A stretch of DNA of 64,000 bases from Nemertoderma westbladi (GCA_032718475.1 JAUCBJ010006842.1:265980-329979), one strand, 5' to 3'. Counted from the first letter of the stretch, positions 21,838 through 33,781 are shown. Numbers and translations: made by a program. Notes: generated from the sequence alone by a model not told the origin.

Positions 21838-21870
21838 TTATGCAATCTATGGAAATAAATAAATAAATTG

Positions 21871-22753
21871 AAAATTAAGGGTGTAGGAGGGTTAATGCCA
21901 GTATTAGGTGAAGTGCATCTACCGATTGTTATTACGTCAGACTTTAAAGTAGACATATTAGTGTATATTGGCGACTTACTGAAAATTGATGGTTCTGAAA
22001 TTATTTTTGGTAAAGATTTTATCTACCAAGCCTGTACCTCATTTGATTTAGTAAAGCAATGTATGATTTTACGGAATAACGAGTGTGTTTATTTTTGTAG
22101 TCCACCGACTCAGGTTATATCTAACTCAACCACAGAACACTATACTCGCCGTATAATTATGTCAGAAAAGAGGGTTACTATACCACCAGATTCACAGGCA
22201 TATATTACATGTTGTTTGAAGGGAAAGGGAAGTAATTGTAGCTTCCCAGCAGGACCAGTTTATATTGAACCTCTGTATCAGTCGAATACTCAAACCCTAC
22301 TAGCACGTTGTATTATAGATCCAATTGATAGAGAACGTGTTACATTACAAGTTTTAAACCCAAACAATTCACCAGTTACTGTTTTTAAGAACCAGAAGGT
22401 AGCATCATACTGTGACGTCACTAATTATACCTTGTGTACTTTAGAAAGTAGGGCTATCAGTACAGATAGTGTAGTTAATGATGCCAATGGTAAACAGATA
22501 TTTTTACGTGAAGAATTAAAATTAGACCATTTAGACTCTGATAAACAAGCTGATGTATTGGACATTGTTGGACAGAATCCCCATTCATTTTCTTACAATG
22601 ATTATGACATAGGACGGACTACACTGTTACAACATTCTATACCTTTGAAACCTGATGCTAAACCGATACATGTAAAGCCTTATCCAATACCCGTAGCCAT
22701 ACGTCCAGAACTGAGAGAACGGTTAAGTAATTTACAACGTGTAGGAGTTATAC
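21871..22753 (+). pseudogene. gypsy protease end and start of reverse transcriptase
   Basis: The frame resumes after LINE-A with KIKGVGGLMPVLGEVHLPI, the second half of a retropepsin fold, then FGKDF and a linker. Near 22600 begins the usual pre-RT segment (RTTLLQHSIPLKPDAKPIHV and PYPIPVAIRPELRERL). It is cut at 22753 by LINE-B. The open frame that continues to 23139 is LINE sequence, not gypsy. The last 69 bp (22685-22753) are repeated at 24813-24881 as the target duplication. Confidence 0.88.
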
Positions 22754-24680
22754 CATGGTTCGACAACGAATGTCATGATCGTAAACTACACATGCTGCAT
22801 TTGTTCTCAAAAAGGAATTTCTCTACTACTGACAAAGATATTTTCTGGGAAGCACGCCGTGAATACAAAAAACTGCTGAAATACAAACGTGAAATTTATG
22901 AGGAAGATCGCCTTCTAGAACGTATAGCTCAAACTGAAATTACACCATGGACTTTGCTGAGAGAAGGCAAACCAAACAATGTAGCACCTATACCAATGGA
23001 TAAACTTGAAACTCATTTTGAGAATCTTTTAAGTCACTTAAATGACCCGTTAAATACTCCCGACATTCCAGAAACATCAAATGATGAAACCAACAGTGAT
23101 GAATGGTATAATGTGAGTAGAAGTAGAAAATACTATTAACCACGCAGCTAACCGTAAAGCTAGCGGACCCGATCGTATTTACTAAGAACACCTTAAACAA
23201 GGCCTACCGTTTATTATTCACCTCTTAGTCCTACTTTATAACACGTGTCTCAATCTAGGCTCAATCCCAGAAGTTTGGATGTCCAGTTTCATCAAGGTTC
23301 TATACAAAGGAAAGGGTAAAATTACCAATCCAGATAATTACCGCGGCATAGCGCTTCTAAGCGTCATTCTCAAGATATTTACCTCCATTATAAACAAGCG
23401 TTTACTACTCAGACTCTTACATCGTTTACCACTAGAACAATTTGGGTTTACCCCGGGCAAATCTACAACTGACGCAATTAAGCTCCTTCTTTCCGAGATC
23501 TCGTCACTAGTTGCCTCTGAGGGACGAGTCTATGTGGCTTTCGTAGACTTTCGGAAGGCCTTCGACTCCACCAGCCGAAATATTTTCTTCCATAAACTCT
23601 ACCACGATTTCGGTGTCAAAGGGAAACTATACAACATCATCAAATCAATACTGAAAGTAAATTTCATACAAATCTATGATGGGTTACGTCTATCAAATGC
23701 AATCCGACAAATACTCGGTTTCTTACAAGGCGATTGCCTTTCTCCGACGAATTTCATCCTGTACATTGCCGACCTCGTATCTGCCCTGCGGCGCGCAATC
23801 CAGTTTCTGAAATGTATATTTTATGCCGATGATCTTGCTTTTTACTCTACCAACCCTAGGGATATTCAAGACGGTCTTAACAACCTTCACAAATGGTGCT
23901 GTGAAAACTCTACAAGTTAACCTAATAAAAACAAAGATTGTTAAGTTTAGGAAGGGTGGCCGGCTTGCTCTGTATGACAAATTCTTTTACAATGGGGAGG
24001 CTGTAACAATCTGTGACCATTACGAGTATCTGGGACTCACCCTACAACCAACTTTGACGTTCACAAAGCACATTAAAGCAAAAAAAGAAAAGGCATATTC
24101 CGCCATTGGCTCTCTTAGAAACCTGCATCTAGTTTCTGTACAAACCGGAATGAAAATATTTCAAATGAAGATTTTCCCAATGACAACGTATGCAATATCC
24201 GAGTTTGGTCCCCTGCTTACACTGCCCCAACTAAAGGAAATCGACAAAATAAAATCTACATTTATAAAACGGTTACTCGGCCTACACATCTCCTCATCCT
24301 CCACGCTCGCTTTGAAATTAATCAACGAAGAAACCTTAACTAATGACATTGTTCTTAAATTCCCAGGCATATTTAACTCAGCAATTCTAGAACAGTACAA
24401 CACTTTCAGAAACGATCGCAATGCAAATTTCAATGCAGAACAATACCAGCTGGGCCCTGCGTTCCAATCATCTAGCTGGAAACGCAGCGGCCAACGACAC
24501 CGTCACCTAGCAACAAGAACCATATCACACGGGTTTCATTTCAAGCTGTGTGAAAATAATTCCTACCACTATCCATGTATTGACTGTATATGTCGTTTCT
24601 GTCTGCAACCCGCAAAGAACCGATACCATGCCCTAGTCTGCGACAAATGCCCAACAATATCCACCTTATCCTCTCAATAA
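22754..24680 (+). pseudogene. LINE-B reverse transcriptase, frameshifted
   Basis: Segments in order: the pre-RT region to 23139; after a frame change, an ANRKASGPDRI block and a stop near 23180; then 23279-23920 with SFIKVLYKGKGKI, NYRGIALLS, FGFTPGKSTTDAIK, FVDFRKAFDS, GFLQGDCLSPTNFILY and the catalytic YADD at 23822-23833. A frame change near 23900 leads to the thumb and C-terminal part (23925-24680), which ends with a cysteine/histidine cluster C-x2-C...H-x4-C-x2-C (CRFCLQPAKNRYHALVCDKC) of the kind many LINEs carry. Two frame changes and one stop make it non-functional. Confidence 0.88.
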
Positions 24681-24812
24681 CTAATTATTTTAGACCATAT
24701 ATTAATATTTTTAATAATTTATAAATTTTAGATTCCGTGCAATTTAATATATAATTACAGTACTTAGGTTTTTTACCATTTACCCCGACTGGGGGGTGTC
24801 CAGATTAATTAA
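22754..24812 (+). mobile_element. LINE-B, 5'-truncated, inserted in the gypsy RT with a 69-bp target duplication
   Basis: The element starts in the region between endonuclease and RT (PWFDNECHDRK) and ends after an AT-rich 3' tail with CCCCGACTGGGG. The 69 bases before it (22685-22753) are repeated without a mismatch after it (24813-24881), which fixes both edges exactly. Such a duplication is several times longer than the usual 7-20 bp of LINEs. It belongs to a different family from LINE-A, and I did not assign its clade. Confidence 0.92.
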
Positions 24813-24881
24813 CAATACCCGTAGCCATACGTCCAGAACTGAGAGAACGGTTAAGTAATTTACAACGTGTAGGAGTTATAC

Positions 24882-26038
24882 AGCCGAGTACCAGTGAATG
24901 GTCTTCTCCTCTTATTATTGTTAAGGCACCTAATAAGCCATGGCGCTTAGCTATAGACTATAGGGGACTTAATTCAGTAGCGGTTCCTCAATTTTGGCCA
25001 TTACCTAATATTGATTACATGTTAGCAGAAGTTGGTGCTGCCAGACCAGAATATTTCAGTGCATTGGATTTTAAATCCATGTTTTGGCAAGTAGAGATTA
25101 ATCCGGAGGATTATGCGAAGACCGCCTTTCATACTCAGTGGGGAAACTTTGAGTTTCGTAGAATGCCGTTTGGGCTTCAGTCATCACCCAGTACGTGTCA
25201 GAGATTAATGCAACTAGGATTAGAAGGGATATAATGTGCTTTAGTGTACATGGATGACCTGATATTGTATTCTAGAACGTGGGAACAGCACATAGAACTC
25301 ATAGATATAGTACTACGGCGTATAAGTGAGTTAGGTCTCAAATTGAAACCATCTAAATGTTGTTTTGGAGCGAGTTCAATACACTTCCTAGGACACATTA
25401 TTGATCGGGATGGTATACATACTGATCCTAAGAAAATAAGTACGATGGTCGATTTCCCCAGACCTACTTGTGTGAAGGACTTACAGAGTTTTCTGGGCCT
25501 GTGTGGATACTACAGGAAATTTGTGAGAGATTATGGCAAATTAGTACAACCATTGTATGGCCTAACTAAAGTAGGAGTGCCGTCTTACTGGAATGCAGAT
25601 TGTGAACAAGCTTTTCTAGAACTCAAGAATCGACTCGTTTCATCGCCAATTTTATCCCACCCTGACTTTGAACGAGAGTTTACCTTAGAAACTGATGCCA
25701 GTGGATCTGGACTTGGAGCGATACTTTGCCAAGACGATAAGGTTATAGCTTATGCTTCGCGTTCCCTGACTTGTGCTGAAGCTAAGTGGTCGATTACGGA
25801 ATTAGAGGGATTAGCAGTAGTTTGGGCCGTAGCTAAGTTTCGTTTTTATTTATTGGGTCGGCATTTTAAAGTGATTTCAGATCATAACCCCCTGCGATGC
25901 TTGTCTTGGGTTGGTGTCAATCGCCATATTACGGGTCGTCTCCAAAGGTGGGCACTGAAACTGTCAGAATACGATTATACTTTTATTTATAAGCCCGGAA
26001 AGTTTAACAGGGCTGATTGCTTATCCCGAATAAAGTAG
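24882..26038 (+). pseudogene. gypsy reverse transcriptase and RNase H, one nonsense codon
   Basis: It continues the RT from the LINE-B target site: SEWSSPLIIV, WRLAIDYRGLN, FSALDFKSMFWQ, FRRMPFGLQSSPSTCQRLM, a TAA stop at 25232-25234, then the catalytic YMDD at 25247-25258 and FLGHIIDRDGI. RNase H follows with TLETDASGSGLGAIL, the ELEGLAVVWA helix and SDHNPL, ending NRADCLSR near 26028. The order and motifs are those of Ty3/gypsy pol. At about 26025-26040 the frame stops and the integrase continues in another frame. A single-base indel is the simplest reason. Confidence 0.92.
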
Positions 26039-27200
26039 AACATCCTCTAGATACGACTAACACTGTAAACAATCACAGTAACGAACTCGATGTTGAACCA
26101 TTTTGTTTAATTAATGTTCCTGTAATAAACCCTGTAGACTCTACAGACGTGACTGGAGACACAGACAATTTGATGAATAACCAATCTAATGTAGTGAATG
26201 TAGATACCGATGAACTACAAGGTCTTGTAGACTTATTTAGTTGCAATGGAACGGATTCGAAGGTTTGTAACCATGACTACCAGGATAAACAGAGTTCAGT
26301 AGCAAATGACGATGATGGATGTTCATATTACCGTGCTCCAGACACCTCAATACATGTAGATAGTTTCGCAGACGTTCAGTCTTCCTTACCTGTGTTACCT
26401 AGCAATGTGGAGTTTTGTAGTTTGTCCAGACTACGTAAACTGCAGTTGGAAGATTCAAATATTAAGGTGATGGTAGAATATTTACAAACGGGAAATAAAC
26501 CAGAATTTAATCGTAAGCTCTCTGAGTGTAAGAATATGGTAAAGTTACATACACAATATGTATTAGTAGATGGTATTCTATGTCACGTCTCGGATTGTAA
26601 GACAAATAAGACAATACAAGTAGTAGTACCTAAGTTACTACGTAGACAGGTACTACTTCAGTTCCATGACCTCAGGTCACATTTAGGAATTAATAAAACG
26701 TTGAATGACATTAAAGTAAAATTTTATTGGGTAAATCTCCGGGATGATGTAGCGCGGTACATACATAGTTGTGATCCTTGTCAACGACGTAAAGGATCTA
26801 CTTATATTCAACCATTAACTAGTTTACCAGCCCCCACCCGAGTTATGGAAAGATTATCTATTGATATCGTGAAAGGGTTTCCCACTAGTCCAACTGGTAA
26901 TAAACTTGTTTTCACTATTACAGAACATTTAACCCGATATGTTGAACTATTACCTGTCCCTGACGAACAAGCTGAAACTTTAGCCCGGGAATTGGTAAAT
27001 AAAATATTTTGTGTATACGGTGCAGCTGAGATTATTTTATCGGATAGAGGTCCAAGTTTTACTTCGTCACTTTTCTCGGAACTGGAAAAAATATTTGGCA
27101 TTGTTCGTGTGTTAACTTCAGCGTACCACCCACAATGCAATGGTCTTACTGAAAGGGTCAACCAATCCATGTGTAATATGTTAGCACTGACAACTCGTGA
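26039..27200 (+). pseudogene. gypsy integrase, zinc-binding and catalytic core
   Basis: After a long acidic linker (26040-26450) come the HHCC zinc module (FHDLRSHLG, CDPCQRRK) and the DDE core: D at 26863-26865, D at 27043-27045 and E at 27151-27153. The last two are separated by 35 residues, the diagnostic D,D(35)E spacing. SDRGPSFTS and NGLTERVNQ are clearly kept. The frame breaks near 27200, within GHGRNHDNWEEMLP-type sequence, and continues in the next segment. The enzyme would insert the element cDNA. Confidence 0.9.
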
Positions 27201-27788
27201 CCAACTCGTGGTCATGGTCGTAACCATGACAACTGGGAAGAAATGCTTCCCCTAGTACAATTTAATTATAACACTAGCGTACATTCTAGTATAGGGATGG
27301 CACCATTTACGTTGATGTTTGGTAGGGAGGCTCGTCTACCAATAGATACTCGTATTGAGCGGCCTTATAGTTTGTTGGCTGACACAGCGACATACCCTGA
27401 CGAATTACGTAAGAACTTACAAAATGCCCACAAGTTAGTTAGAGAACAACTAAGTAAAGCACAGAATAAACAAAAACGCCTCCACGATCGTAAAGTGAAA
27501 CAAAATTTGCAATCATTTGTGACAGGCGATAAAGTATTGTATTTTGATCGACGCGTTAAGCGCAAGAATAATAAGTTGCGGTTCCGTTTTACCGGACCCT
27601 ATGTAGTGCTCCGTAAGCATTCGCAGTTTTCATATGAATTACGTCCTGTACGGAAACGAGTTACACCACGAACTCCAGTGTTGGTAGTGAACGCGACAGA
27701 TTTAAAGTTATATCAAGTGCGTTCATCCGCTTGTGAAAGTAATAACCCTTCTATGTCCAATGGACAAAGTGATGTCGACACACCTTAG
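27201..27788 (+). pseudogene. gypsy integrase C-terminal part with GPY/F-like module
   Basis: This continues the integrase in a new frame: LVQFNYNTSVHSSIGMAPFTL, FGREARLPID, a basic helix (AQNKQKRLHDRKVKQ), then GDKVLYFDRRV and RFTGPYVV, the GPY/F-type module of many Ty3/gypsy integrases. It ends at 27788 with a short polar tail. No chromodomain is visible after it. This is the last pol segment. Confidence 0.88.
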
Positions 27789-28690
27789 TGTACAGTAGTA
27801 CATACAGTAAGGTATAAGTATATACAGTAGAACAGTGACTGATGATATTTACATAAACCAACAAACTATATGCAATATGCACTACCGTATGCAGTTTAGA
27901 TCCTACTAAACATTTTGTAGGTTATTATTGCACGGTCAGTATATTATTGGTATGTATACTTGTTACTATTTAGATTAGACATATTTAGTGTTTTATTTTA
28001 TGAATGTAAATTAAACTATAAATTTTTGCTGTTCCCACTTCACCCTCTTTGTTGTCGCAGAAAAATAACTATTTAGCGGAACCGAATCCTCTAATCTCAT
28101 TTGGTAGTAAATGTGGTGTTGTTTTACATTTGAATAAATGTACAGTATGTATTTTATTTTTGGATACCATAAGTTTATTGATATGTTTATTCATTCTGTG
28201 GGTAGAGACTTATTTTGTTTCTGTTTATTTCATAGAAAACTCGCCAATTGGCTATTTTGCTTGCATTGGGCGCCAAGGGAGGTCTTGAAAGTCTGTTGTA
28301 TATTATTAGCCTATTGGTTATTAACTTTTTATTAAATAATATTTGCCTATTGGCTATCATTTTGCATTGCATGTATTAATTGTTGTCTAATGACTGCCAT
28401 ATTCAGTAAATTTAATTGCCTATTGGCTAAGCTACTGTAGCTGAAATTAATATCGACTTAGTACATATTGCAGTTGGTATTGGCAACTGGTAGTTGAGAA
28501 TAGGAATTCACATTTCCTGTACATAAATGAATAAAGTGTACCAAGTGCGTTGGATTTTAACTAATTCTATATTCATATATTTTGTAGGTATTTTTACATT
28601 ATTATTGTGCTGTTTTTATTTAGATTCGGTTCTGCATAATATTTTGATCAAACCACTCGGGACGAGTGGTTTCCTTTCGTGGGGGGGATT
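27789..28690 (+). other. Non-coding 3' region of the gypsy element with ATTGG cluster, hairpin and purine tract
   Basis: About 900 bp between integrase and 3' LTR. There is no envelope-like frame with signal peptide and anchor; the short hydrophobic frame at 28049-28288 has no recognisable domain. CCTATTGGCTA or close variants occur at about 28245, 28310, 28346 and 28418 (inverted CCAAT boxes). A 10-bp perfect hairpin lies at 28650-28672. The polypurine tract GGGGGGGA at 28681-28688 primes plus-strand synthesis just before the LTR. Confidence 0.7.
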
Positions 28691-29155
28691 TGTGGTGATC
28701 AGCAGCAAGGACATACAAAATATGAAACACAACAATATCAAATTACAAAAAACGTTATAAATAATATAACGCCATCTAGGGAAGTTTACAGGAAACAACA
28801 AAATTGCGCTAGAATAATCCTGACCGCTGATTGGAGGATAACAAAGAGGGATAGATAGGTAGGATAATACCGGTAAGTAAGGAATATATCAAGATATGGT
28901 CAGTACAATACAGTACCTACAGTAGTAGTTTAGATTCGTGTTTATTTTTGGATGTCTGACATCTGACTGTCTGACGTATGTACAGATGTATTTCAGTATT
29001 TTGATTTATCTGTTTTGATTAGATGAACTAACAAACTAATCGTTTTAGCCAGCCTGCCAGTTAACGGCAGATTTTCTTCAGGGAAACCAGAAAAACTAAG
29101 TGGTAGATTGCCACGGAACCCGGGTTCGACCTTATCCTGTTATCCAGCTTCCACA
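28691..29155 (+). repeat. 3' LTR of the Ty3/gypsy element
   Basis: 465 bp, TGTGG...CCACA, matching the 5' LTR except for four substitutions and a 2-bp deletion (ACAAACTAATCG here). The right flank AGAATAACTGC continues the fold-back arm and gives the target duplication AGAA. Confidence 0.95.
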
Positions 29156-29391
29156 AGAATAACTGCGGTGTAACTGGTGTAATATCACTGGAGACACTTT
29201 TTTTAAACTCATATAGCTAAAGATTAAAAGCAAAAATAAAAATTCTGGCTCACCCAGTCAGTGGTCGGGAGGTGAAACTATCTCTGTTTCAAATTTCATG
29301 CAATCTCATTAAGATTTGTTGAAAAATTAGGGGGGGGGGGGGGGGGGGGGTGGGCGTGTCACTGAATTACGACATTATATTCTGGGACATG

Positions 29392-32300
29392 GTATGTATA
29401 CATTGGTGTAATTTCGACAGATTGATGTAAATATATTAATTTTAAATAAATACTTTTCTGCTCTTTATCAAACTCGAATACAGTACGATTATATTGTGCA
29501 CACAATACAATCATAATTTTATTTATATTTATTTATTTTTTATTTCAAGTTCAATATGGATATTTTTAAAACCAAAACATAATTTGAACCATCCTTAAGT
29601 GCTTAAACGCCTAGGCGGTCTTCTCCCTCCCTTATCTCGTACTTTTATAATTGTATCATATGTTTTAAATTGCATATTATTTTACTCAGTTGATGGCCAT
29701 TCCACCAACCCACCTGCGGCAATCGCACTACTATTCGTTCGCAACTGCTGGGCGTATAGGCCCGTATCCGTGCTGCTTTTTTTGAGCTTTATTTAGTTAA
29801 AACAATTTATAGGAATTAATTGCTTCAAGATGAATCTGAGAATTTTGGAATGTGAAAACCTAAAATATAGAAGAAAGCTCCAAAAAAGCTCGTAAAAGAG
29901 CTCAAAAAAAGCTTGAAAAACAGCTCAAAAAACTGGGTCCAATTTTGAAAATATTTCGATTAAACGTATAAATTAGTGTTGGTATGACATAAATGTTCTA
30001 GAAATTAAATTTAATCTCGAATTTTAAATACAAAGTGGTACTGGTACAGTATGTGTATCTCCAGTTTAACTAAACGTTAGAAAAGGTAAAGAAGCTTGAA
30101 AAAAAAAAGCTCAAAAGGAAGCTTGAAAAAAGCTCAAAAATAGCTCAGAATACCTACCCACATAAAAAAAAAAAGCAGCGCGGAAACGGGCCTTTCGGAA
30201 CATACGGTACATATTCTGCTTATTGATTAATTAATTCATTCATTTATGTTATTATTATATGTTACTTATTTATACTTGTGGGGCGAGTCAGAACTGCGTG
30301 CCATCATCAAACTGTTACTATGGCCGTTTTCCAAAAGTCTGATTGCGTGTCTCTGTTAGGTGTGTGTGTGTTGGAAGCCAATATTAGAATCTACCTACAG
30401 TCACTACATACAGTAGCAATAGTATAATTATAATAATTGTTCGCTCAGATGGCTTGCAGTTCTGCTGCACGAAGGGCCCCACTCGTGTTATAAGTGCATA
30501 ACTGCTTTCGATCCATCATGCTGGGGACGAACTTTTATAAATCAATAAAAGTTATTAATGAATGATATTCTTTGAATTCAACAGGCTGTAAATTCTCGGG
30601 TGGCCACTCACCTGGAAATGCTGGAATAGTCAGGGAATTTCATTTTTCTTCAAATGTCAGGGAAATATGACAGCATTTTTGTAAAAAATTGACAAATCAG
30701 GGAATTCTTCATTCGTGTCATAAGCGAAAATGTGTCACGCTCTCGGTAAAGTTATAGATAGTGTAATTACGTTTTTAATTTTTTTTAGGATAGCGTTGTA
30801 GTGTATTTGTATAATATTGTATTTTTAACCAAGAATAACAAATGAGCGTAGAAAAAACTGCAAAGCTACAGGAAGGTAAGAATATAGTCATTATTATTTG
30901 ATGTGTTTATTATTGTTGTTACATATTGTATAAATAAATATACTATCTCATATATCTGTGACCCTGGCACCCTAAATCCGGAGAAACAGCAGGCATTTCT
31001 TCTTTCTAGGAGTCTACACAAATTGTATGCATGAGGTTTTTGAGATGCAAGAGCAGGCGTGCATGCTGTGCTTATCTATAATAAAAAAAATAACTTCATT
31101 AGCACGCAAGATGCGGTTTTATCCCGAAATAATTCTCACAACTTTTAAAATTTTGTTAAATTTGTTGTCCTAGATTAAATTTCCCGCTAACGAATAGACA
31201 CTGTATCTGTGCTGGACAGGACACTGGCACCTAACTGACGACCAATATAAAGTACATTGTACATGTACAATATAAAGTTACAAGGTAATAAAGGTTTGTG
31301 CGCGGCAAACATAATAATTATAACGGACCAATGCTTCTTTCTGTAGCACAATTGATGTAATCTATGTAATGTATCCGCTGTAGTAATGTACAACAGGTTG
31401 TACATGTACAGTACAATGTACATTGAACTAATGTAGAGCATTAGTTTAAAACATTGTGTATTTAATAATTAATGTTGACAATTGCGCCTTTGCGGTCTTA
31501 ATAATGACATGTTGGGAAACATAACAGATTGGCATTACTAGCTCAAAACATGTGTAAACACTATACAGGCATCATAATTGTTATTCCATTTCCATAATAT
31601 TGTTATCTTGTTCCAAAAATTGAGAAATTGTTTTTATGACTGATAATGATTATATTACACAGTTAACCGGAATTTAAAATCTAAAACCGCTTATCAATAG
31701 CGATTTTCATCAGTTATCACATTTCGAGATATCACAATTCGCATTCAGCCATTAAAATCACCTATTTGAAATTACTATTATTGCATAAAAAACGAAAAAT
31801 GAATAATCTCGAAATATTTATTTTGTAATATTGATCACTTCACAAAACCCTACTACATTTACTTGCTCACATAGTGACAATTAAATTGCACATATCACAT
31901 AGCAACAGTGTATGATGGTACCAGACAGCTTTTAGAAATTTTAGTTAATAAAATTTTCAATATTTATAACTAACCTAAAAAAATTCTGCGCCACTCACCT
32001 AGTCACGTAGAATCAATATTTATAGAAATTCATTCGTCTGATAGACATGTTGCCCAAATCTTGTACATCATATAAAAATATTTCATGTTGTATATAAACA
32101 CAAAAGACAAATTTATACTTTAACTAGACCTAGAAGGTAAATAATAATTAACGTTTAAAGTAACTAACTTGAAAAAATAACTAACTCCAATTTACTTTTA
32201 TTAAATAAATATATATTTCAGCTTATGTGCCTCCACAATACAACAGACCCACCATATTGATCAGACATGCAAATCCTCATTCATCCGCATTATGGATTAT

Positions 32301-33361
32301 GGAGGAATCTTTTTCATGAATAATTCAAATGGCTGACCACCACTTTTCCTCTCACCAGCTGGCTGACATAGAACAATATCATGCACAGATTGAGCATGAG
32401 CAGTCCACTCTGATCAGACTGACCTGTGATGCCGTCGTGGTGGTACTGAGTTTTAGCGATAAGAGATGTTTATTGTATTTGTGAAATCTCCCTCATTTGT
32501 AAAGTAACAACATTGTATCAATACGCCATGATCCCTGTATAATACATAGATAGTATCGTACAGTAATCTACTTAACATCACGGCCATACCTGCCTGCTTG
32601 CCTTACAATTTCCCTTTCAAACTTTATGATTTTCAATCTAAGATCCTAAGCAGCAGAAATATTCGAACTGACCTACTAAATCATTACTTGTATTAAATAC
32701 TTCGCATTAGAAAAATTGTGGGCTTATTTATGGCTTATCTGGTAAAGTTACAAGATTACCAGATCGTGTAAATAATTGCAAATTCGCAGTTAGGCTATTA
32801 GATAGATAGATATTTATTGACAAGAATATGAAGGATTAATAATAAACATTTTATTGCCCAGAACAAGAAATTAAATCAACATAACCTAAACCTAAAATTA
32901 ATATTCAAGTCAATGGGTATCAAAAATTAATTGTCCCCCTAATAAATGTACAGCACACTACATTTCATTCCCAAATTAATTTCGTAGTTCAGTAAAATCT
33001 AAAAGTATTACTATATTTTGCACGAATGCTTTCAGTCAAAGGGCAATGTCAGCAACATGCAATGACAGCACATGTGACTCATCCTGGGACTTGTGGCACG
33101 AACAAACTCGTGATTTGCGAGGAATACGGGTCCAACTACCCTTTTCTATTAAAAGATTGTGCGATGAGAGCCGTATTGTGGTAAAAGCTAAGCGAGTTAC
33201 CATTTATCATCATAGAAATGTTAACTAACCCCCCATATTTAAACACCCTTATACATCAAATAATAAAAGTAGTTTTCAAACTACAGTACCGGGTATACAG
33301 AAAAGGTTCTCATTCTTGTCGTTATTTAAACTACGCTACTAATCATTACCCCAGAATACAC
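29392..33361. other. 4-kb intergenic region without a recognised gene
   Basis: AT-rich. 29870-30150 is a degenerate run of AAAGCTC/AAAAAGCTTG words. 30590-30720 has a repeated TCAGGGAAxTT/TCAGGGAAATATGA pattern of unknown origin. 31250-31440 contains clustered TGTACA palindromes, including ATTGTACATGTACAAT. A candidate splice acceptor with a short open stretch at 32220-32470 did not hold up as a gene (one stop, no recognisable domain). Nothing here is a confident gene, RNA or transposon end. Confidence 0.4.
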
Positions 33362-33781
33362 CATGTCCTGGAATATAGTGTCGTTATTCAGGTACCTGGA
33401 CCCCCCCCCCCCCCCCAGATTTTTCTACAAATCTTAATGAGATTGAATGAAATTTAAAACAGAGATAGTTTCACCTCCCTCCTCCTCCGTGGGTTTGCCA
33501 GAATTTTTATTTTTGCTTTCAATTTTTAGCTTCAAGCGTTTGAAAAAGGTGTCTCCGGTGATATTTCACCAATTACGCTGCAGTTATTCTTGAACCTTAT
33601 CGTGATTGGTACCAATAGAAAGCTTACCGTGCAAGGATTCCAAAAATTTAAAATCATTTGAATTTGGTTAGGAAATAGCTGAGATATGAGCGTTCAAAAG
33701 TTTCATGGTTTTGCACCTGCACTAGTCTGTTTTATTCTATTAAATAAAAACACCACATTCTAGAACATTTTGTTTATGTAT

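Larger units (their letters stand above)
18331..21866 (+). mobile_element. LINE-A, CR1/L2-like, nearly full-length ORF2, inserted in the gypsy protease
   Basis: It lies between gypsy codons that rejoin in frame. The left edge follows CCATCTATTG at 18330, and the right edge is an (AAAT)n tail at 21852-21867 followed by a copy of the final ATTG (only a 4-bp duplication is visible). The first 40 bases repeat scraps of the target (CCCATCT, CCATCTATTG), as though filled in at the 5' junction. It contains endonuclease and RT but no ORF1, so it is 5' truncated. The 3' UTR has a strong stem (21787-21798 with 21826-21837), as in CR1/L2 elements whose RT recognises a 3' hairpin. Confidence 0.9.
15911..29155 (+). 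mobile_element. Ty3/gypsy LTR retrotransposon carrying two nested LINEs
   Basis: The complete frame of an LTR element is present: LTRs at 15911-16377 and 28691-29155, tRNA-Pro type primer site, gag with zinc knuckles, aspartic protease, RT, RNase H, integrase with a GPY/F-like module, non-coding 3' region, purine tract and a 4-bp target duplication AGAA (15907-15910 and 29156-29159). The order RT-RH-IN identifies Ty3/gypsy (Metaviridae). LINEs at 18331-21866 and 22754-24812 interrupt protease and RT. The coding region also has a nonsense codon and frame changes, so the copy is dead although its LTRs are about 99% identical. No env-like gene is evident. Confidence 0.93.
15534..29391. mobile_element. 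Fold-back (long terminal inverted repeat) element, copy 1, split by a Ty3/gypsy insertion
   Basis: 15534-15640 (truncated left arm) and 15690-15910 plus 29156-29391 (right arm) match the arms of copy 2 at 33362-38664. Shared words include GAGATGTGAGCGTTCAAA, TGGTACCAAT, ATTCTGGCTCACCCA and CAATCTCATTAAGATTTGT. The right arm is cut by the LTR element between GGTAGAAGAA and AGAATAACTGC; the intact arm of copy 2 shows the uninterrupted version (CAAGAATAACTGC). A run of 21 G at 29330-29350 corresponds to the C/G-run of copy 2. The right end is near CTGGGACATG (29382-29391). No coding capacity was found in the arms. Confidence 0.75.

Noticed and set aside
26017-26045. Programmed frameshift between RNase H and integrase
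   Set aside because: No slippery sequence is visible. The copy has other random breaks, so a simple indel is more likely. An intact copy would decide.
28049-28288. Envelope gene of the gypsy element
   Set aside because: 79 hydrophobic codons with no signal peptide, cleavage site or cysteine pattern; too short for any envelope.
32214-32480. Possible exon after a TTTCAG acceptor with a protein-like stretch
   Set aside because: It contains a stop, no partner exon or domain was found, and there is no neighbouring gene.
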